Shown: positions 18,138 to 27,546, counted from the first letter of the stretch. The stretch: 64,000 bases of DNA from Shewanella halifaxensis HAW-EB4 (GCF_000019185.1 NC_010334.1:806001-870000), one strand, 5' to 3'. Notes: generated by a model from the sequence alone, not told the origin. Numbers and translations: made by a program.

Positions 18138-19091
18138 CTATTTTCGCTGCCAAACTATCGCTAAATGCTGGTTGTCAGGGCTAATGGTTATCCTTGATGC
18201 GCTAAGGTAATTCGCATTTGGCAGCGGGATTGAGCTAATTAATTGCCAGCTATTTTTGCTTGCTCGATTCCAGGCTACTAACTGGCCATTATCGATGTTA
18301 AATAACCAGTTATTCTGGCTCCAGGCATAGTCTTCACTGGCACTATTTGGGAGTGCGATTAATGCTGTGTGGCTGTTATCTTTTGGTGAATAGCGCTTAA
18401 TGAGTCGGTCGCCATCTAGCTGCTTATGTAGATAACTAAAGGCTTCATCATTAGGAATTGCATGAATACTTCTGCCTACATTTGCTACCACAAAGTGACG
18501 TTCATCGGCGGTTTCGCCATTGGGCTCGAAGTAGAGACTATAGGCGTATCTAGCCCAAAGTAGCGTGCCTAGATTTTCGTTTGTAGCGTAGTAACCCGTT
18601 GGAATTAAACTCTTGATAGCTCGCTTACGTGGTGCATTGCCTGTTTGTTGCCACACACTTTGATGGGGCACACCTTGCTCGACCACATAAGTAATTTGCT
18701 TGGTTGCCTTATCTGTTTTAAAGGCTTGGGGAGAGTACTCGCTTTGCTCAGGGGTAAAGGTTAACTGCTCTATGTGACTATCGGCTATCTGAAACTGATA
18801 AATATCATTGTGGGCAGCTGGAGTTTGCGAGTTTGAATTGGGCGCTGCTTGCCTGTCAGAGGTGAAGAGTAGCTGTGAGCTGTCGGGGCTAAAGTTGGGC
18901 TGATTATCGTAACCGTCTCGCTCTGTGACGGGACGACCATCAGTGACAGTCCATTGCTGTTGATTATCTTGGTAATTAAGTTTGTAGATCCAGATATCAA
19001 ACCCTGCAGCTAGGGCGCTGCAGGGGACTAGAAGTAGGGCCGTTAAAACCCCATAACCCGCCAGAGTCGTATTGTTATTATGGTTTGGCAT
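18138..19091 (-). CDS. Exported WD40-like/TolB-type beta-propeller protein of the galactoside operon
   Basis: A 317-aa protein with a clear signal peptide (hydrophobic GYGVLTALLLVPCSALAAG, cleavage after ALA). The mature part contains PD40/TolB-like blades: 'YDNQPNFSPDSSQLLFTSDR' (about 61-80), 'EYSPQAFKTDKATKQITYV' and a last blade 'SRITISPDNQHLAIVWQ'. It lies 44 bp upstream of the beta-galactosidase gene on the same strand and is probably first in that operon. It may sense or bind a galactoside or partner with the enzyme in the periplasm; the sequence does not show which. No catalytic motif is visible. Confidence 0.75.
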   Translation of the reverse strand: MPNHNNNTTLAGYGVLTALLLVPCSALAAGFDIWIYKLNYQDNQQQWTVTDGRPVTERDGYDNQPNFSPDSSQLLFTSDRQAAPNSNSQTPAAHNDIYQFQIADSHIEQLTFTPEQSEYSPQAFKTDKATKQITYVVEQGVPHQSVWQQTGNAPRKRAIKSLIPTGYYATNENLGTLLWARYAYSLYFEPNGETADERHFVVANVGRSIHAIPNDEAFSYLHKQLDGDRLIKRYSPKDNSHTALIALPNSASEDYAWSQNNWLFNIDNGQLVAWNRASKNSWQLISSIPLPNANYLSASRITISPDNQHLAIVWQRK

Positions 19092-19148
19092 TGGATGTTA
19101 TTGGTCATCTTATACTCGATGACAAATAACATACGCTATAAAGCGAAT

Positions 19149-19160
19149 AATGTATACAAT
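19149..19160 (-). promoter_or_regulatory. Candidate operator for the galactoside operon
   Basis: AATGTATACAAT is a 10/12 palindrome of the TTGTATACAA kind used by several GntR/FadR-type regulators, 58 bp upstream of the first galactoside gene. No regulator gene lies next to it, so this is a pattern match only. Confidence 0.3.
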
Positions 19161-19186
19161 CAGCTTTTTTGCGAGATATCAACCGT

Positions 19187-20953
19187 TCAAGCTTCATTTT
19201 GATGCTTGGTAACATTTGCAGTATCGGTGTTATCTGCTTGTTTTTTCTGCTTGCTCACATCAGTATCTGCAGGAGTTTTAGCTTCAGTTTGATGCTTGAT
19301 AACATCAGTGTCTGCAGGAATTTTAGCTTCATTTTGATGGTTAATTGCATTGGGGTTATCTGGTGCGGTACCACTTGGGGCTAGCAACTCTTTGACTAAA
19401 TGTTCAACCAAACCTGCACCTGCAGCCTCATAGAGGTTATAGACACTATGCACCCCTGACTCGCTAAGTGATTGAGCATCTTCTTTAAATTTAACGATGG
19501 CGCTGAGCTTTCCTTGGTAATCCAGTAGCTTAAGTTGTTCAACCGCAAATTGATTACCCACGTGGTGAGGCATGGTCAGCAACACCAATTCGAGGTTAGG
19601 GGCTCTATCGAGCTTTTCCCAAAAATCGGTATCGGAGGCGTCACCTTGCACCACGTTTCGGCCTTCCTTTATATGGAAATCCACTAATTCTTGCTTATGT
19701 TCAATACCTAAAATCTCACCATCATAACGGGCTCTAAGCTCATCATAAGCACCAGAACCAATACGGCCCATACCTAAGATTAAAAAGCGTGGGTTGCCTA
19801 CAGGTATAGGCCTATCTTCTGGGTGCAGAGGGGGTTTCTCTAGTCGCTTGAGTCTGCTTTGAAATTTCTGATATAAACGATTAGATGCGGTATTGAGCGG
19901 CGCGGCAAACAGGAAGCTAAAGCTGAGTGCAACAGCGAGAATAACCATCCATTGTGGTGGAAGCCAACCTTTTGAGGTCGCAACTGCCGCAACGATTAAG
20001 CCAAATTCGCTGTAATTACCTAAGCTAAACGAGCTCATTAATGCGGTACGAGAACGCAGCTTAAAGTGAGTTAACAAGTACATAAATAGAATGACTTTAA
20101 TCGGTACTATTAGTACTAAAATCGCAGCTAAGCCGATATCGGAGAAGGTGGGTAAGCCATTGAGGCCAACGGTTAAGAAGAAGGCGACTAAGAATAGCTC
20201 TTTAAAGTAAAACAGTGATTTAGCCAGCTCTGATGATTTAGGGTGCCCCGCCAGTAAAATACCTATGACTAGCGCACCAAGATCAGGCTTTAAACCGACG
20301 AGCTCAAATAGGCCCGCTCCCATCACGAGTGCCATCACTAAGCCAAATAGCACTAGCAGTTCACCGTGGCCAACGCGATCGAAGGCTTTATATATGAGAG
20401 GCTTTGCTAGCGGCAGTAACAGTAAGCCTAGTGCCCAATATGAGGGAATATCGCCCTTAGAGATAGTTAAGAAAGCAACGGCGAAGATATCTTGCATAAT
20501 CAAGATACCAATAGCGACTCGGCCATAAAGTGACTGCATATCACCTTTATCTTCCAGTATTTTTACCGCAAAAATCGTACTGGAAAAACTCAATGCAAAG
20601 GCAAGTAGCGCTAGCTGATCTATCTCTAGGCCAGTGAGCTGTTCAAGCCCTAATATACCCAGCAGTTTCAGCAGTGGGATAAAAAAGAGCATTGAACCGA
20701 TTAAATGAAGGCTGGAGCCTGCCCAAACCTCTGCTTTAAATAAGCTGCGCAGATCTAATTTAAGACCAATGGCAAAGAGCAGTAGCGTGACACCTAGGTT
20801 GGCAAGTTGCTCCAGCATAGGCAAACTGGACTCTTCAATACCGAACAAAAACAGCACAAATCCCGCAACAAGATAGCCAATTAAGGGGGGCAGTCCCACG
20901 CGGCTAACTAACATACCGCAGGCTAAGGTGATAATGAGTATAGCGGGTTCCAT
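19187..20953 (-). CDS. CPA2 monovalent cation:proton antiporter, KefB/YbaL-like, with repetitive tail
   Basis: A 588-aa inner-membrane protein from the ATG at 20953, which has AAAGGAG just upstream; a TTG five codons earlier overlaps that site and is less likely. Residues 1-370 hold about 12 hydrophobic helices with CPA2 landmarks (SRVGLPPLIGYLVAGFVL at the start, 'FALSFSSTIFAVKILED' and GRVAIGILIMQDIFAV). Residues about 390-510 form a TrkA-N Rossmann domain (FLILGMGRIGSGAYDELR) that normally binds NAD(H) and gates K+ efflux. The family protects against electrophiles or controls K+/pH. The last 50 residues are an unusual Lys/His/Gln/Asp-rich repeat, listed separately. Single-gene unit; neighbours are unrelated. 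Confidence 0.88.
   Translation of the reverse strand: MEPAILIITLACGMLVSRVGLPPLIGYLVAGFVLFLFGIEESSLPMLEQLANLGVTLLLFAIGLKLDLRSLFKAEVWAGSSLHLIGSMLFFIPLLKLLGILGLEQLTGLEIDQLALLAFALSFSSTIFAVKILEDKGDMQSLYGRVAIGILIMQDIFAVAFLTISKGDIPSYWALGLLLLPLAKPLIYKAFDRVGHGELLVLFGLVMALVMGAGLFELVGLKPDLGALVIGILLAGHPKSSELAKSLFYFKELFLVAFFLTVGLNGLPTFSDIGLAAILVLIVPIKVILFMYLLTHFKLRSRTALMSSFSLGNYSEFGLIVAAVATSKGWLPPQWMVILAVALSFSFLFAAPLNTASNRLYQKFQSRLKRLEKPPLHPEDRPIPVGNPRFLILGMGRIGSGAYDELRARYDGEILGIEHKQELVDFHIKEGRNVVQGDASDTDFWEKLDRAPNLELVLLTMPHHVGNQFAVEQLKLLDYQGKLSAIVKFKEDAQSLSESGVHSVYNLYEAAGAGLVEHLVKELLAPSGTAPDNPNAINHQNEAKIPADTDVIKHQTEAKTPADTDVSKQKKQADNTDTANVTKHQNEA
19190..19342 (-). repeat. 45-bp tandem repeat encoding a 15-residue repeat in the antiporter tail
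   Basis: Three 45-bp units plus a partial one encode NHQNEAKIPADTDVI, KHQTEAKTPADTDVS, a diverged KQKKQADNTDTANVT and a final KHQNEA. The first two units are nearly identical at DNA level, pointing to recent slippage or unequal crossing over. Confidence 0.85.
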
Positions 20954-21095
20954 GATGCTCCTTTTCAATAAAATAGATACCCAGGTTCCAGGGTATAGTG
21001 ATGCACCATTGTATAAGAAATTTATGAAGTTGAACTGAAAATTGTGATTAAATTTAATGGTTATTAGCTGCGTTGTGAGCTAGGGACGGTTAAAG

Positions 21096-21130
21096 AGAAG
21101 CCCGGTTTATCACTGATAAACCGGGCTTCT
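21096..21130. terminator. Long perfect hairpin between dsbD and the antiporter gene
   Basis: Two 17-nt arms (AGAAGCCCGGTTTATCA and its exact complement) are separated by one base. It lies 30 bp past the dsbD stop and can act as its terminator, although the T-run is short (CTCTTTAA). Confidence 0.7.
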
Positions 21131-21159
21131 AGGGATAAGCTTAGACTTGCGATAACGAC

Positions 21160-22986
21160 TTAGTTAACTAAGTGATCTAAATGCTCGGCAAAGGCCTTTG
21201 GTCGCATAAAGCCTGTTACACGAAGATCGTCACGAATCGCACCGTTTTCATCGAACATCAATAGTGTTGGTAAGCCCAGCACGTCATAGTGTTCGAGTAG
21301 TTCGATATCGACATCATCGTTCTTGGTGACATCGGCTTGCAGTATTACCATCTTATTCATGCGCTCTAACACCTGCGGATCTTTAAAGGTGATAGCCTCA
21401 AATTCCTTACAAGCAACGCACCAATCAGCATAAAGATCTAGCATGACAGTCTTTCCTTCAGCGCTGGCTGCAGCAACTTCAGTATTTAGATCGTCTAATG
21501 ACTTAATGCGCTTAAAACCGTGGCTTTGGGCTTCGCTACCGGCGATTGCCGCAGTATGAGAGCTAAAACCCAGCTTAGCCATAACCGCTTGCATACCATA
21601 AGAGAAGCTAGCGAGTAGCGTTAACATCAGTAATACCGAGCGAGTGGTCTGCTTCCAGTTAAACTCGGTAAGTTTGTTCTGGTGCATCAGATAACCGACT
21701 AATGTAATTCCCCAGATTGACCAAAGTAAGTCTGAGATAAAGCCTGGCCAAATTCGACCTAACATCACAATTGATACGGCGATGAGTAGGAAGCCAAAGA
21801 AAGTCTTGATGATGTCCATCCAGCGACCGGCTCTTGGTAGCAGCTTACCGCCAGAGGTACCAATAATCAGTAGCGGAAGACCCATACCCATACTGAGCAC
21901 GTAAAGGGCTAAGAAGCCTTGGAGTAGATCGCCCGTTTGCGCCACATAGATAAGCGCACCTGACAGTGGCGCGGTGGTGCAAGGTGACGCTACTAGGCCA
22001 GAGATAATGCCCATGACGAACACGCCTATGACATTGCCACCTTTTTGGTTGTTAGAGAATGAATTCATCTTTTCCTGCCACTTAGAAGGCAGTTTCAGGT
22101 CATACAGACCAAACATAGATAAACTCAAAACAAAGAAGAGTATCGCTAGCACAATAAGTACTGCAGGGTGCTGAAGCGCCGCTTGATACTTCATGCCTGC
22201 AGAGGCAACGATAAGACCCACTAGCGAGTAGGTGATAGCCATACCTTGGACATAAACCATAGATAGGCTGAAGGCTTTTGCGGTAGAAAGCTTCTTACCT
22301 TGACCGACGATGATCCCTGATAGGATTGGATACATAGGGAACACGCAAGGAGTTAGCGCAAGGCCGACACCCAGACCAAAGAAGATAACTAAGGTCCAGA
22401 TAAGGCTGTCGCCTGATAGCATAGCGCTTAGGGTATCTTGTTGGGTAATTGGTGCCTTTGCGCTTTCATTGGCTGTGGCATCTGATGCGTCTAAGGCTTT
22501 GTCTGTATCGCTAAGCAAGCCGTCGTTAGCGATGACCTCCGTTAACTCGGCCGTTTTCTTAGTTGGCGGATAACAGAGTGTGCCCTCGGCGCAGCCCATA
22601 AAGGTGACATATAATTTACTGCCAGCACTGGCTTCTTTAATCGCAACTGGCATCTCTACATAAGAGTAGTAAACCTCTTGCTCGCCAAAGTATTCATCAG
22701 TATGAGGCTTGCCCTGAGGTAGCGCTATTTCACCTAAAACGGCGCCATCAGCGGCTTCAAATTTAAGTTTGTCGCGGTACATATAGTAGCCGTCGGCAAT
22801 GACCCAGCTAATTTTTACTTTATCGCCTTGCTGTTTAAAGTCGAACACGAATGCTTGGTCGACAGGCATGAGCTCTGGCTCACCCTTTAAAAAGTCAAAC
22901 TTATTACTACTGAAAATGCCGTCAGCGTGCGCCAGTGGCGTAAGCAGCAGTAGTGAGGCTAAAAACAGGTTTATGATTCTTTTCAT
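21160..22986 (-). CDS. dsbD: Thiol:disulfide interchange protein DsbD
   Basis: A 608-aa inner-membrane protein that passes electrons from cytoplasmic thioredoxin to periplasmic DsbC/DsbG and to cytochrome maturation. It shows the full three-part layout: a signal peptide and periplasmic N-terminal domain with FMGCAEGTLCYPP (the DsbD-alpha Cys pair), eight membrane helices with redox cysteines in LTPCVFPMYPI and SPCTTAPLSGA, and a C-terminal thioredoxin-like domain with YADWCVACKEFE (CxxC). The start at 22986 (MKRIINLF) overlaps the cutA stop as ATGA, so the two genes are translationally coupled; a start 8 codons upstream would lengthen the signal peptide unusually. The assignment is firm. Confidence 0.97.
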   Translation of the reverse strand: MKRIINLFLASLLLLTPLAHADGIFSSNKFDFLKGEPELMPVDQAFVFDFKQQGDKVKISWVIADGYYMYRDKLKFEAADGAVLGEIALPQGKPHTDEYFGEQEVYYSYVEMPVAIKEASAGSKLYVTFMGCAEGTLCYPPTKKTAELTEVIANDGLLSDTDKALDASDATANESAKAPITQQDTLSAMLSGDSLIWTLVIFFGLGVGLALTPCVFPMYPILSGIIVGQGKKLSTAKAFSLSMVYVQGMAITYSLVGLIVASAGMKYQAALQHPAVLIVLAILFFVLSLSMFGLYDLKLPSKWQEKMNSFSNNQKGGNVIGVFVMGIISGLVASPCTTAPLSGALIYVAQTGDLLQGFLALYVLSMGMGLPLLIIGTSGGKLLPRAGRWMDIIKTFFGFLLIAVSIVMLGRIWPGFISDLLWSIWGITLVGYLMHQNKLTEFNWKQTTRSVLLMLTLLASFSYGMQAVMAKLGFSSHTAAIAGSEAQSHGFKRIKSLDDLNTEVAAASAEGKTVMLDLYADWCVACKEFEAITFKDPQVLERMNKMVILQADVTKNDDVDIELLEHYDVLGLPTLLMFDENGAIRDDLRVTGFMRPKAFAEHLDHLVN

Positions 22987-23306
22987 GGCTGTGTAGTTTC
23001 TTTTATCCAATCAAAATAGGCTGGCAGTCCTTGGGTAACAGGAACTGCAATTAGCTCGGGTACATCATAGGGGTGCAGCTTAGAGAGTGTGTGCTCTATA
23101 GCACTGTAATGCTGCGCTAAGCATTTAATTTGCAAACTGAACTCCTGTTCTTCACACAGCTCTCCTTGCCACTCATATACGGAGGTGATCCCTTGAGAGA
23201 TCTGTACGCAGGCAGCAAGCTTGTTTTTAACCAGCTCACGAGCAAGAATTTTGGCTTGCTCCTCGCTGGGGCAGCTGGTGATCACTAACAAAAATTCGTT
23301 TTGCAT
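22983..23306 (-). CDS. cutA: Divalent-cation tolerance protein CutA
   Basis: A 107-aa cytoplasmic trimeric protein of the CutA1 family; the start MQNEFLLVITSCP matches family N-termini, so the ATG at 23306 is preferred over one seven codons upstream. Visible landmarks are the Cys in TSCPS, 'ARELVKNKLAACVQI', the YEWQGELCEEQEF strand and a C-terminal 'HPYDVPELIAVPVTQG', all conserved in CutA. The gene overlaps dsbD by 4 bp, an arrangement common in gammaproteobacteria (cutA-dsbD). The molecular role (copper/divalent metal tolerance) is known only loosely even in E. coli. Confidence 0.95.
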   Translation of the reverse strand: MQNEFLLVITSCPSEEQAKILARELVKNKLAACVQISQGITSVYEWQGELCEEQEFSLQIKCLAQHYSAIEHTLSKLHPYDVPELIAVPVTQGLPAYFDWIKETTQP

Positions 23307-23644
23307 TAAACTATTTCTATTGTCCAACAGATTAAAATTGTATTAAGCCAACTATTGTATTATGCCAATCAAGGTACAATGGCTATCAATAAGGCGAACG
23401 GCTTTAAAAAGCTAATCGATACTTTACGTGTTTTAACTTAGGCTTGCATTAAGGCATCGCTAAAATAGTGATGCCAGTAGTTTTTGCTTACAATTAGTCT
23501 CCTAATTGAGGCACCTGTTAGGATTTATACTATTAATTACAGGCTAACAGCAGGTAATTGCAGTCTCTCAACAGGCAGCTACTTGAAAATAGACCGAGTT
23601 ACCCCAATTTAGTTTTCATCACCAGCAAAAAATGTGAGGTCAGT

Positions 23645-24280
23645 GTGTTTTTTATTTTGTTATTAATTTTTGTTTTAGTTCCTGTGATGGAGCTATCAGT
23701 ACTGATCCGCGTGGGTGAAGTGTTAGGCAGCTGGACAACGGTCGCATTGGTTCTTTTTACTGCCGTAGTCGGTGTGTCTTTGGTGCGCAGCCAAGGCATT
23801 AGCACCTTGATGCAAGTGCAGCAGAAGCTGGCTCGTGGCGAAGCACCAGGCCAAGAGATTGTTGAAGGAATGATGTTAGCGGTCGCAGGCTTACTGTTGC
23901 TTATTCCTGGTTTTGTAACCGACTTTATTGGTCTATTGCTACTCACACCGTTTATGCGTATTCCTGTTGCTAGGTTCTTCTATAAACGTATGCAGCATAA
24001 AGTGCAGGCAAAAGGTGGTTTCCAGTCAGGTTTTGGCCCAGGCTTTGGTGCTGGAATGGGGCCACAAGGAAAAAACCCATTTGAACATCCATTTGAAAAT
24101 GAGAGTGGTCAGTCACCCTTTGATCAAGGTAATACTTTCGATGGTGACTTTGAACGTAAAGCCGACCCAAGTGATAAGCGCCCAGAGAGCCATCAAGTAA
24201 AGGGATCGACCTTTGAGGGCGAAACCGTTACCCGTAAAACGGATAAAGAGTCCGACGATAAACAACTGCCAAAGCACTAA
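23645..24280 (+). CDS. fxsA: FxsA-family membrane protein
   Basis: A 211-aa inner-membrane protein from the GTG at 23645, which has GAGG about 7 bp upstream and puts the usual FxsA start (FFILLLIFVLVPVMELSVL) at residue 2. The longer frame from 23558 adds 29 residues unlike the family. Conserved stretches are 'GEVLGSWTTVALVLFTAVVG', 'VQQKLARGEAPGQEIVEG' and 'LLLIPGFVTDFIGLLLL', covering about four membrane segments. The C-terminal third is a Gly/Phe/Asp/Lys-rich soluble tail. E. coli FxsA affects exclusion of phage T7 by F plasmid when overproduced; its native role is unclear. The stop is 2 bp from the convergent kinase gene. Confidence 0.9.
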   Translation: MFFILLLIFVLVPVMELSVLIRVGEVLGSWTTVALVLFTAVVGVSLVRSQGISTLMQVQQKLARGEAPGQEIVEGMMLAVAGLLLLIPGFVTDFIGLLLLTPFMRIPVARFFYKRMQHKVQAKGGFQSGFGPGFGAGMGPQGKNPFEHPFENESGQSPFDQGNTFDGDFERKADPSDKRPESHQVKGSTFEGETVTRKTDKESDDKQLPKH

Positions 24281-24282
24281 CG

Positions 24283-26127
24283 CTATGGTTGTTCATGCTC
24301 TAATTGCTTAGGGTTTCGAGGGTAAAAGTGGTCGGCACGTCGTTCTATCAGGTTAAATTTACGGGTGTTTTTATAAGGCAGTTTCATAAAGCCTGACACC
24401 CCTTTGCCTTGGATCTTATCTACATGGGCTAAGATCCTATCTAAGCTGGCACGAAAAGCGGCCTGCTTTCTGGGGTTAAGTAAGCGCAAGTAGCTGTGGA
24501 TCTTCATGTGATTGGGCAGCACTTCAAAAATGATACAACCGGTATGATGGATCTGGTTTATCCAGCCAAGCTCGGTCATGATCTCTTTTGGTAACTCTAA
24601 GTTCTCTTCTGGATCGCGGCCATCTTCAAAGTAGGAATGTAGTCGTGATTTATCTTCAAGCGATGGCACATTACCCACCTCAAAGGGGAGCTGGAGATCG
24701 CAGCCAGTCACAAATGGTTGTGTGCTGTCTTGGCGTTCGATGTGCAAGGTGTCGCGAGCATTAAAGAAGCAGGCTTTAAATACGCCAATGCGGCGAATAC
24801 CACGAGCAAGCGTCACCATATTGTTGACGGCAACCGTAATAGCATGTTTTTGTTCAGCCTTATAAATAGCCAAGTTAGAGTCGATAAACACACCGGTTTC
24901 ACGCCAGTGAATCGCCAGTCCGCCAACAATAGCATATTGGCTTAGGCGGCCAACCGCTGCAATAAAACCTTTTTCAGTATCCCCCATTCCCGCCATAAAA
25001 TTGCGGTAGTATTTTTCTAACTGTAGATCATCCATTTTGGCTATGGGATCGTCACCATTGTGCTCTTTTAGAAATGATTTTCGCGAGCTGTAGCTCACGG
25101 TCTCAACCTCTTTATCTCTAGGAAGATTCCAAACCGGAATTTCAGCAACGAGCGGTGTGGTGTCAATTTCTGGCAGGTGCATACGGTGGCTGTGAGCCAT
25201 ACTTTTTAAGAAGTAATCGCCCGCTTTTTTGCGTTGCTGTGGGTCATCGCTGAGCATGCCATCTAAGGTTCGAGCTAGCTCGATTGGCAAGCCGATACTG
25301 GTAGCCGGGATTACTTTACTGCCGAAACGGCTCGCTTGCCCCGATGCTAAAGCGTAAAGGGTGGCTGCAACGCCTTGTTCATCAAATCTTGGACTAGAGA
25401 GGGCGCCATTAAGTTGTTCCTCACCAATAAAATATACATCCCCCATGCGGGCATTAGTGTGTTGTTGATCGCTCGACATCAAGTCCATCACATTGCCATT
25501 AACGGGGTTACCTTGGGTGTCTCGCTGTGCAAATACCGCCGAGCCCCAATCAATCAGGGAGAGGTGTTGGGTGTTAATGTCATAGACGAGGTTTGACGGT
25601 TTAATATCACCATGAATGAGCGGTCTACCGTGATGCAGGTATTGTAAGATGGCTGCGAGTTGGCGGGCAATATTCATCACCATGGCAACGGGCAGAGCGC
25701 CGACTCTGACACAAAGCCGTTCGAGGTCTTCGCCTGGAGCCCTTGCCATCACCAAGATCCCTTGCTTACCTACATGTTCAAACTTGATTACCGGTGGCAC
25801 ATTAGGATGGATCACCTGAGAAAGCATAAAGGCTTCCTCTTCAAGCCTATCTTGAATATGCTGCGGTAAGGTTAAGCGGGAGAACTTAAACACATGAGCC
25901 TGTCCAGACTTATTGACTCCTGCAAACACAAATCCATAAGCGCCTTTACCGACGAGCTCTAGCTCTTGATATCCTAACTTACCGAGCTGCTGTTTACACA
26001 GGCGGATCCAAGCTCTATGTTTACGGGCATCTTGCGCACCCAGCAGGTAGACAGATTGCTCTTCTGATATGTAAAAGTGTTGGAGTTCTGGTGTTTGCAA
26101 GTGAGATCCCTCTTTTGTTAACCCCAT
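24283..26127 (-). CDS. Serine/threonine protein kinase with long C-terminal extension
   Basis: A 614-aa soluble protein. The kinase domain spans about residues 55-310: glycine loop VGKGAYGFVFAG, ATP-binding Lys in HVFKFSR, catalytic loop IHGDIKPSNL (Asp and Asn present) and metal-binding DWG where most kinases have DFG. The remaining 300 residues show no domain I recognise. It has no membrane anchor or PASTA repeats. The ATG at 26127 lacks a good Shine-Dalgarno, while a TTG at 26100 has AGAGGG 6 bp upstream and could be the true start. It ends 2 bp from fxsA on the opposite strand. Catalytic residues suggest an active kinase; targets are unknown. Confidence 0.85.
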   Translation of the reverse strand: MGLTKEGSHLQTPELQHFYISEEQSVYLLGAQDARKHRAWIRLCKQQLGKLGYQELELVGKGAYGFVFAGVNKSGQAHVFKFSRLTLPQHIQDRLEEEAFMLSQVIHPNVPPVIKFEHVGKQGILVMARAPGEDLERLCVRVGALPVAMVMNIARQLAAILQYLHHGRPLIHGDIKPSNLVYDINTQHLSLIDWGSAVFAQRDTQGNPVNGNVMDLMSSDQQHTNARMGDVYFIGEEQLNGALSSPRFDEQGVAATLYALASGQASRFGSKVIPATSIGLPIELARTLDGMLSDDPQQRKKAGDYFLKSMAHSHRMHLPEIDTTPLVAEIPVWNLPRDKEVETVSYSSRKSFLKEHNGDDPIAKMDDLQLEKYYRNFMAGMGDTEKGFIAAVGRLSQYAIVGGLAIHWRETGVFIDSNLAIYKAEQKHAITVAVNNMVTLARGIRRIGVFKACFFNARDTLHIERQDSTQPFVTGCDLQLPFEVGNVPSLEDKSRLHSYFEDGRDPEENLELPKEIMTELGWINQIHHTGCIIFEVLPNHMKIHSYLRLLNPRKQAAFRASLDRILAHVDKIQGKGVSGFMKLPYKNTRKFNLIERRADHFYPRNPKQLEHEQP

Positions 26128-26343
26128 TAAATCAATAAGCTGTAATAAAGTCCAAGGCCATAGAATAATGAAGCTTGCAGCTAAGGTGTAAAAAGCCTAT
26201 CTGGGTCACACCTAGCCAATATTTTCGGGTGAGATATTGATACACATCAAACCTGCAGGAATAAGAGGAGGGTAATCTTTAACTCGTACTAGTATAAATG
26301 ATATAAGCCAGGTAAAAGGCTTGGATATCAACCAGAGGTGGCT

Positions 26344-26685
26344 ATGTCAGGATTGGATAAAACACAGTTAATTGAATTGCTTGAATACCCTAGGCGTCGA
26401 ATTCTTCAGTCAATGGAGCTGAACTACTGTCCCCATGCTGGGTTCTTTAATCACACCGATATGGAGTGTATTAATTGCCACCAGGGTATGGAATGTACTT
26501 GGATGAATCATAACGATGAAACGATTGCCGTTGAGAGAAAGTCGGTTGCAGATCTGAAGCAACAGCTATTAGTTGCGGTTGATTTTATTGATTCGAGTTT
26601 AACTCCACATCACCTATCCCGTCGCCAATGTGAATGTGAAAACTGTGTATGGTTAAAGAAAGTGCAACAAGTGCTCAATGTGTAA
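26344..26685 (+). CDS. Small Cys-rich protein, unknown function
   Basis: A 113-aa soluble protein starting at the ATG at 26344 with an AGAGG-like site upstream. It has two Cys-rich parts, 'CPHAGFFNHTDMECINCH' with a further Cys four residues later, and QCECENCVW near the C-terminus, which could bind zinc or another metal. A helical N-terminal segment (QLIELLEYPRRRILQSMEL) and a central helix separate them. The gene stands alone between a divergent kinase gene and tpm. I do not recognise a characterised family; the spacing of cysteines and good translation signal support a real gene. Confidence 0.7.
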   Translation: MSGLDKTQLIELLEYPRRRILQSMELNYCPHAGFFNHTDMECINCHQGMECTWMNHNDETIAVERKSVADLKQQLLVAVDFIDSSLTPHHLSRRQCECENCVWLKKVQQVLNV

Positions 26686-26886
26686 ATGAGTGTCTAGTTT
26701 GGAGTGAGTACTTTAAGTGAACCGCATTTATTTTTGCTTCTGCTCAACTCTGTCTATAGAGTGAAGGCCATAGTGGTATACCCAGTCTTGAGTCATCACT
26801 TCTTTTAGTGAGATCTTGCTAGCTCCTCTCCTAATTTTATTCAAGTACTCGGTCATACCTTGGTTTCTTTGATATGGATCTTGAAT

Positions 26887-27546
26887 ATGCAGCCAAGTTT
26901 TTGGCATGAAAAATGGGATGCCCAGCAGATAGGCTTTCATTTGAGTGCGGTAAACCCCCTTCTTGTAAAATACTGGCAACAGCTTGAACTTGACGCCGAT
27001 TCTCAGGTTTTTGTTCCCCTTTGTGGTAAGTCTTTAGATATGTGCTTTTTGGCTGAGCAAGGTCACGATGTTTTGGGTTGTGAGTTAAACGAGCTGGCTG
27101 TGCAGCAGTTTTATCGAGAAAACGCACTTGCCTTTGATGTCACTAAGCTTGCAGAGCATCAGCGTTTCCATACCGAGCAGGTGACCATCTATCAGGGGGA
27201 TATCTTTAGCCTTGATGTTGCTGAGATGCCTAGTACGACAGCTTTTTATGATCGTGCGGCATTAATCGCCTGGCCCGAGGAGATGCGTTTAGCCTATGCG
27301 CGTCAGCTTGCTAAGCTCATTCCAGCTAATAGTGTGGGCTTATTGATCACCTTAGATTACCCCCAAGCCGAGTTAAATGGTCCGCCTTTTGCGGTATCTG
27401 ATGATTGGGTTCAGGCCAACTTAAGCCAAGACTTTAAGATTGAACGTCTCGCGAGTGAAGATGTACTCAGAGATAACCCTCGTTTTGTTAAAAAGCAGGT
27501 TTCCTGGTTGACTGAATCGGTCTATAGGTTAATTCGAAAAGGCTGA
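26887..27546 (+). CDS. tpm: Thiopurine S-methyltransferase
   Basis: A 219-aa SAM-dependent methyltransferase, the usual bacterial TPMT length (218). The start [18 protein letters not shown] is the family's signature N-terminus, so the ATG at 26887 is chosen over the GTG/ATG frame start nine codons earlier. Further landmarks are '[20 protein letters not shown]' (SAM motif I, about 45-64), [12 protein letters not shown] (motif with the acidic ribose ligand) and '[15 protein letters not shown]'. Bacterial TPMTs methylate thiopurines and, in some species, selenite or tellurite. The gene has no functional partner next to it. Confidence 0.96.
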
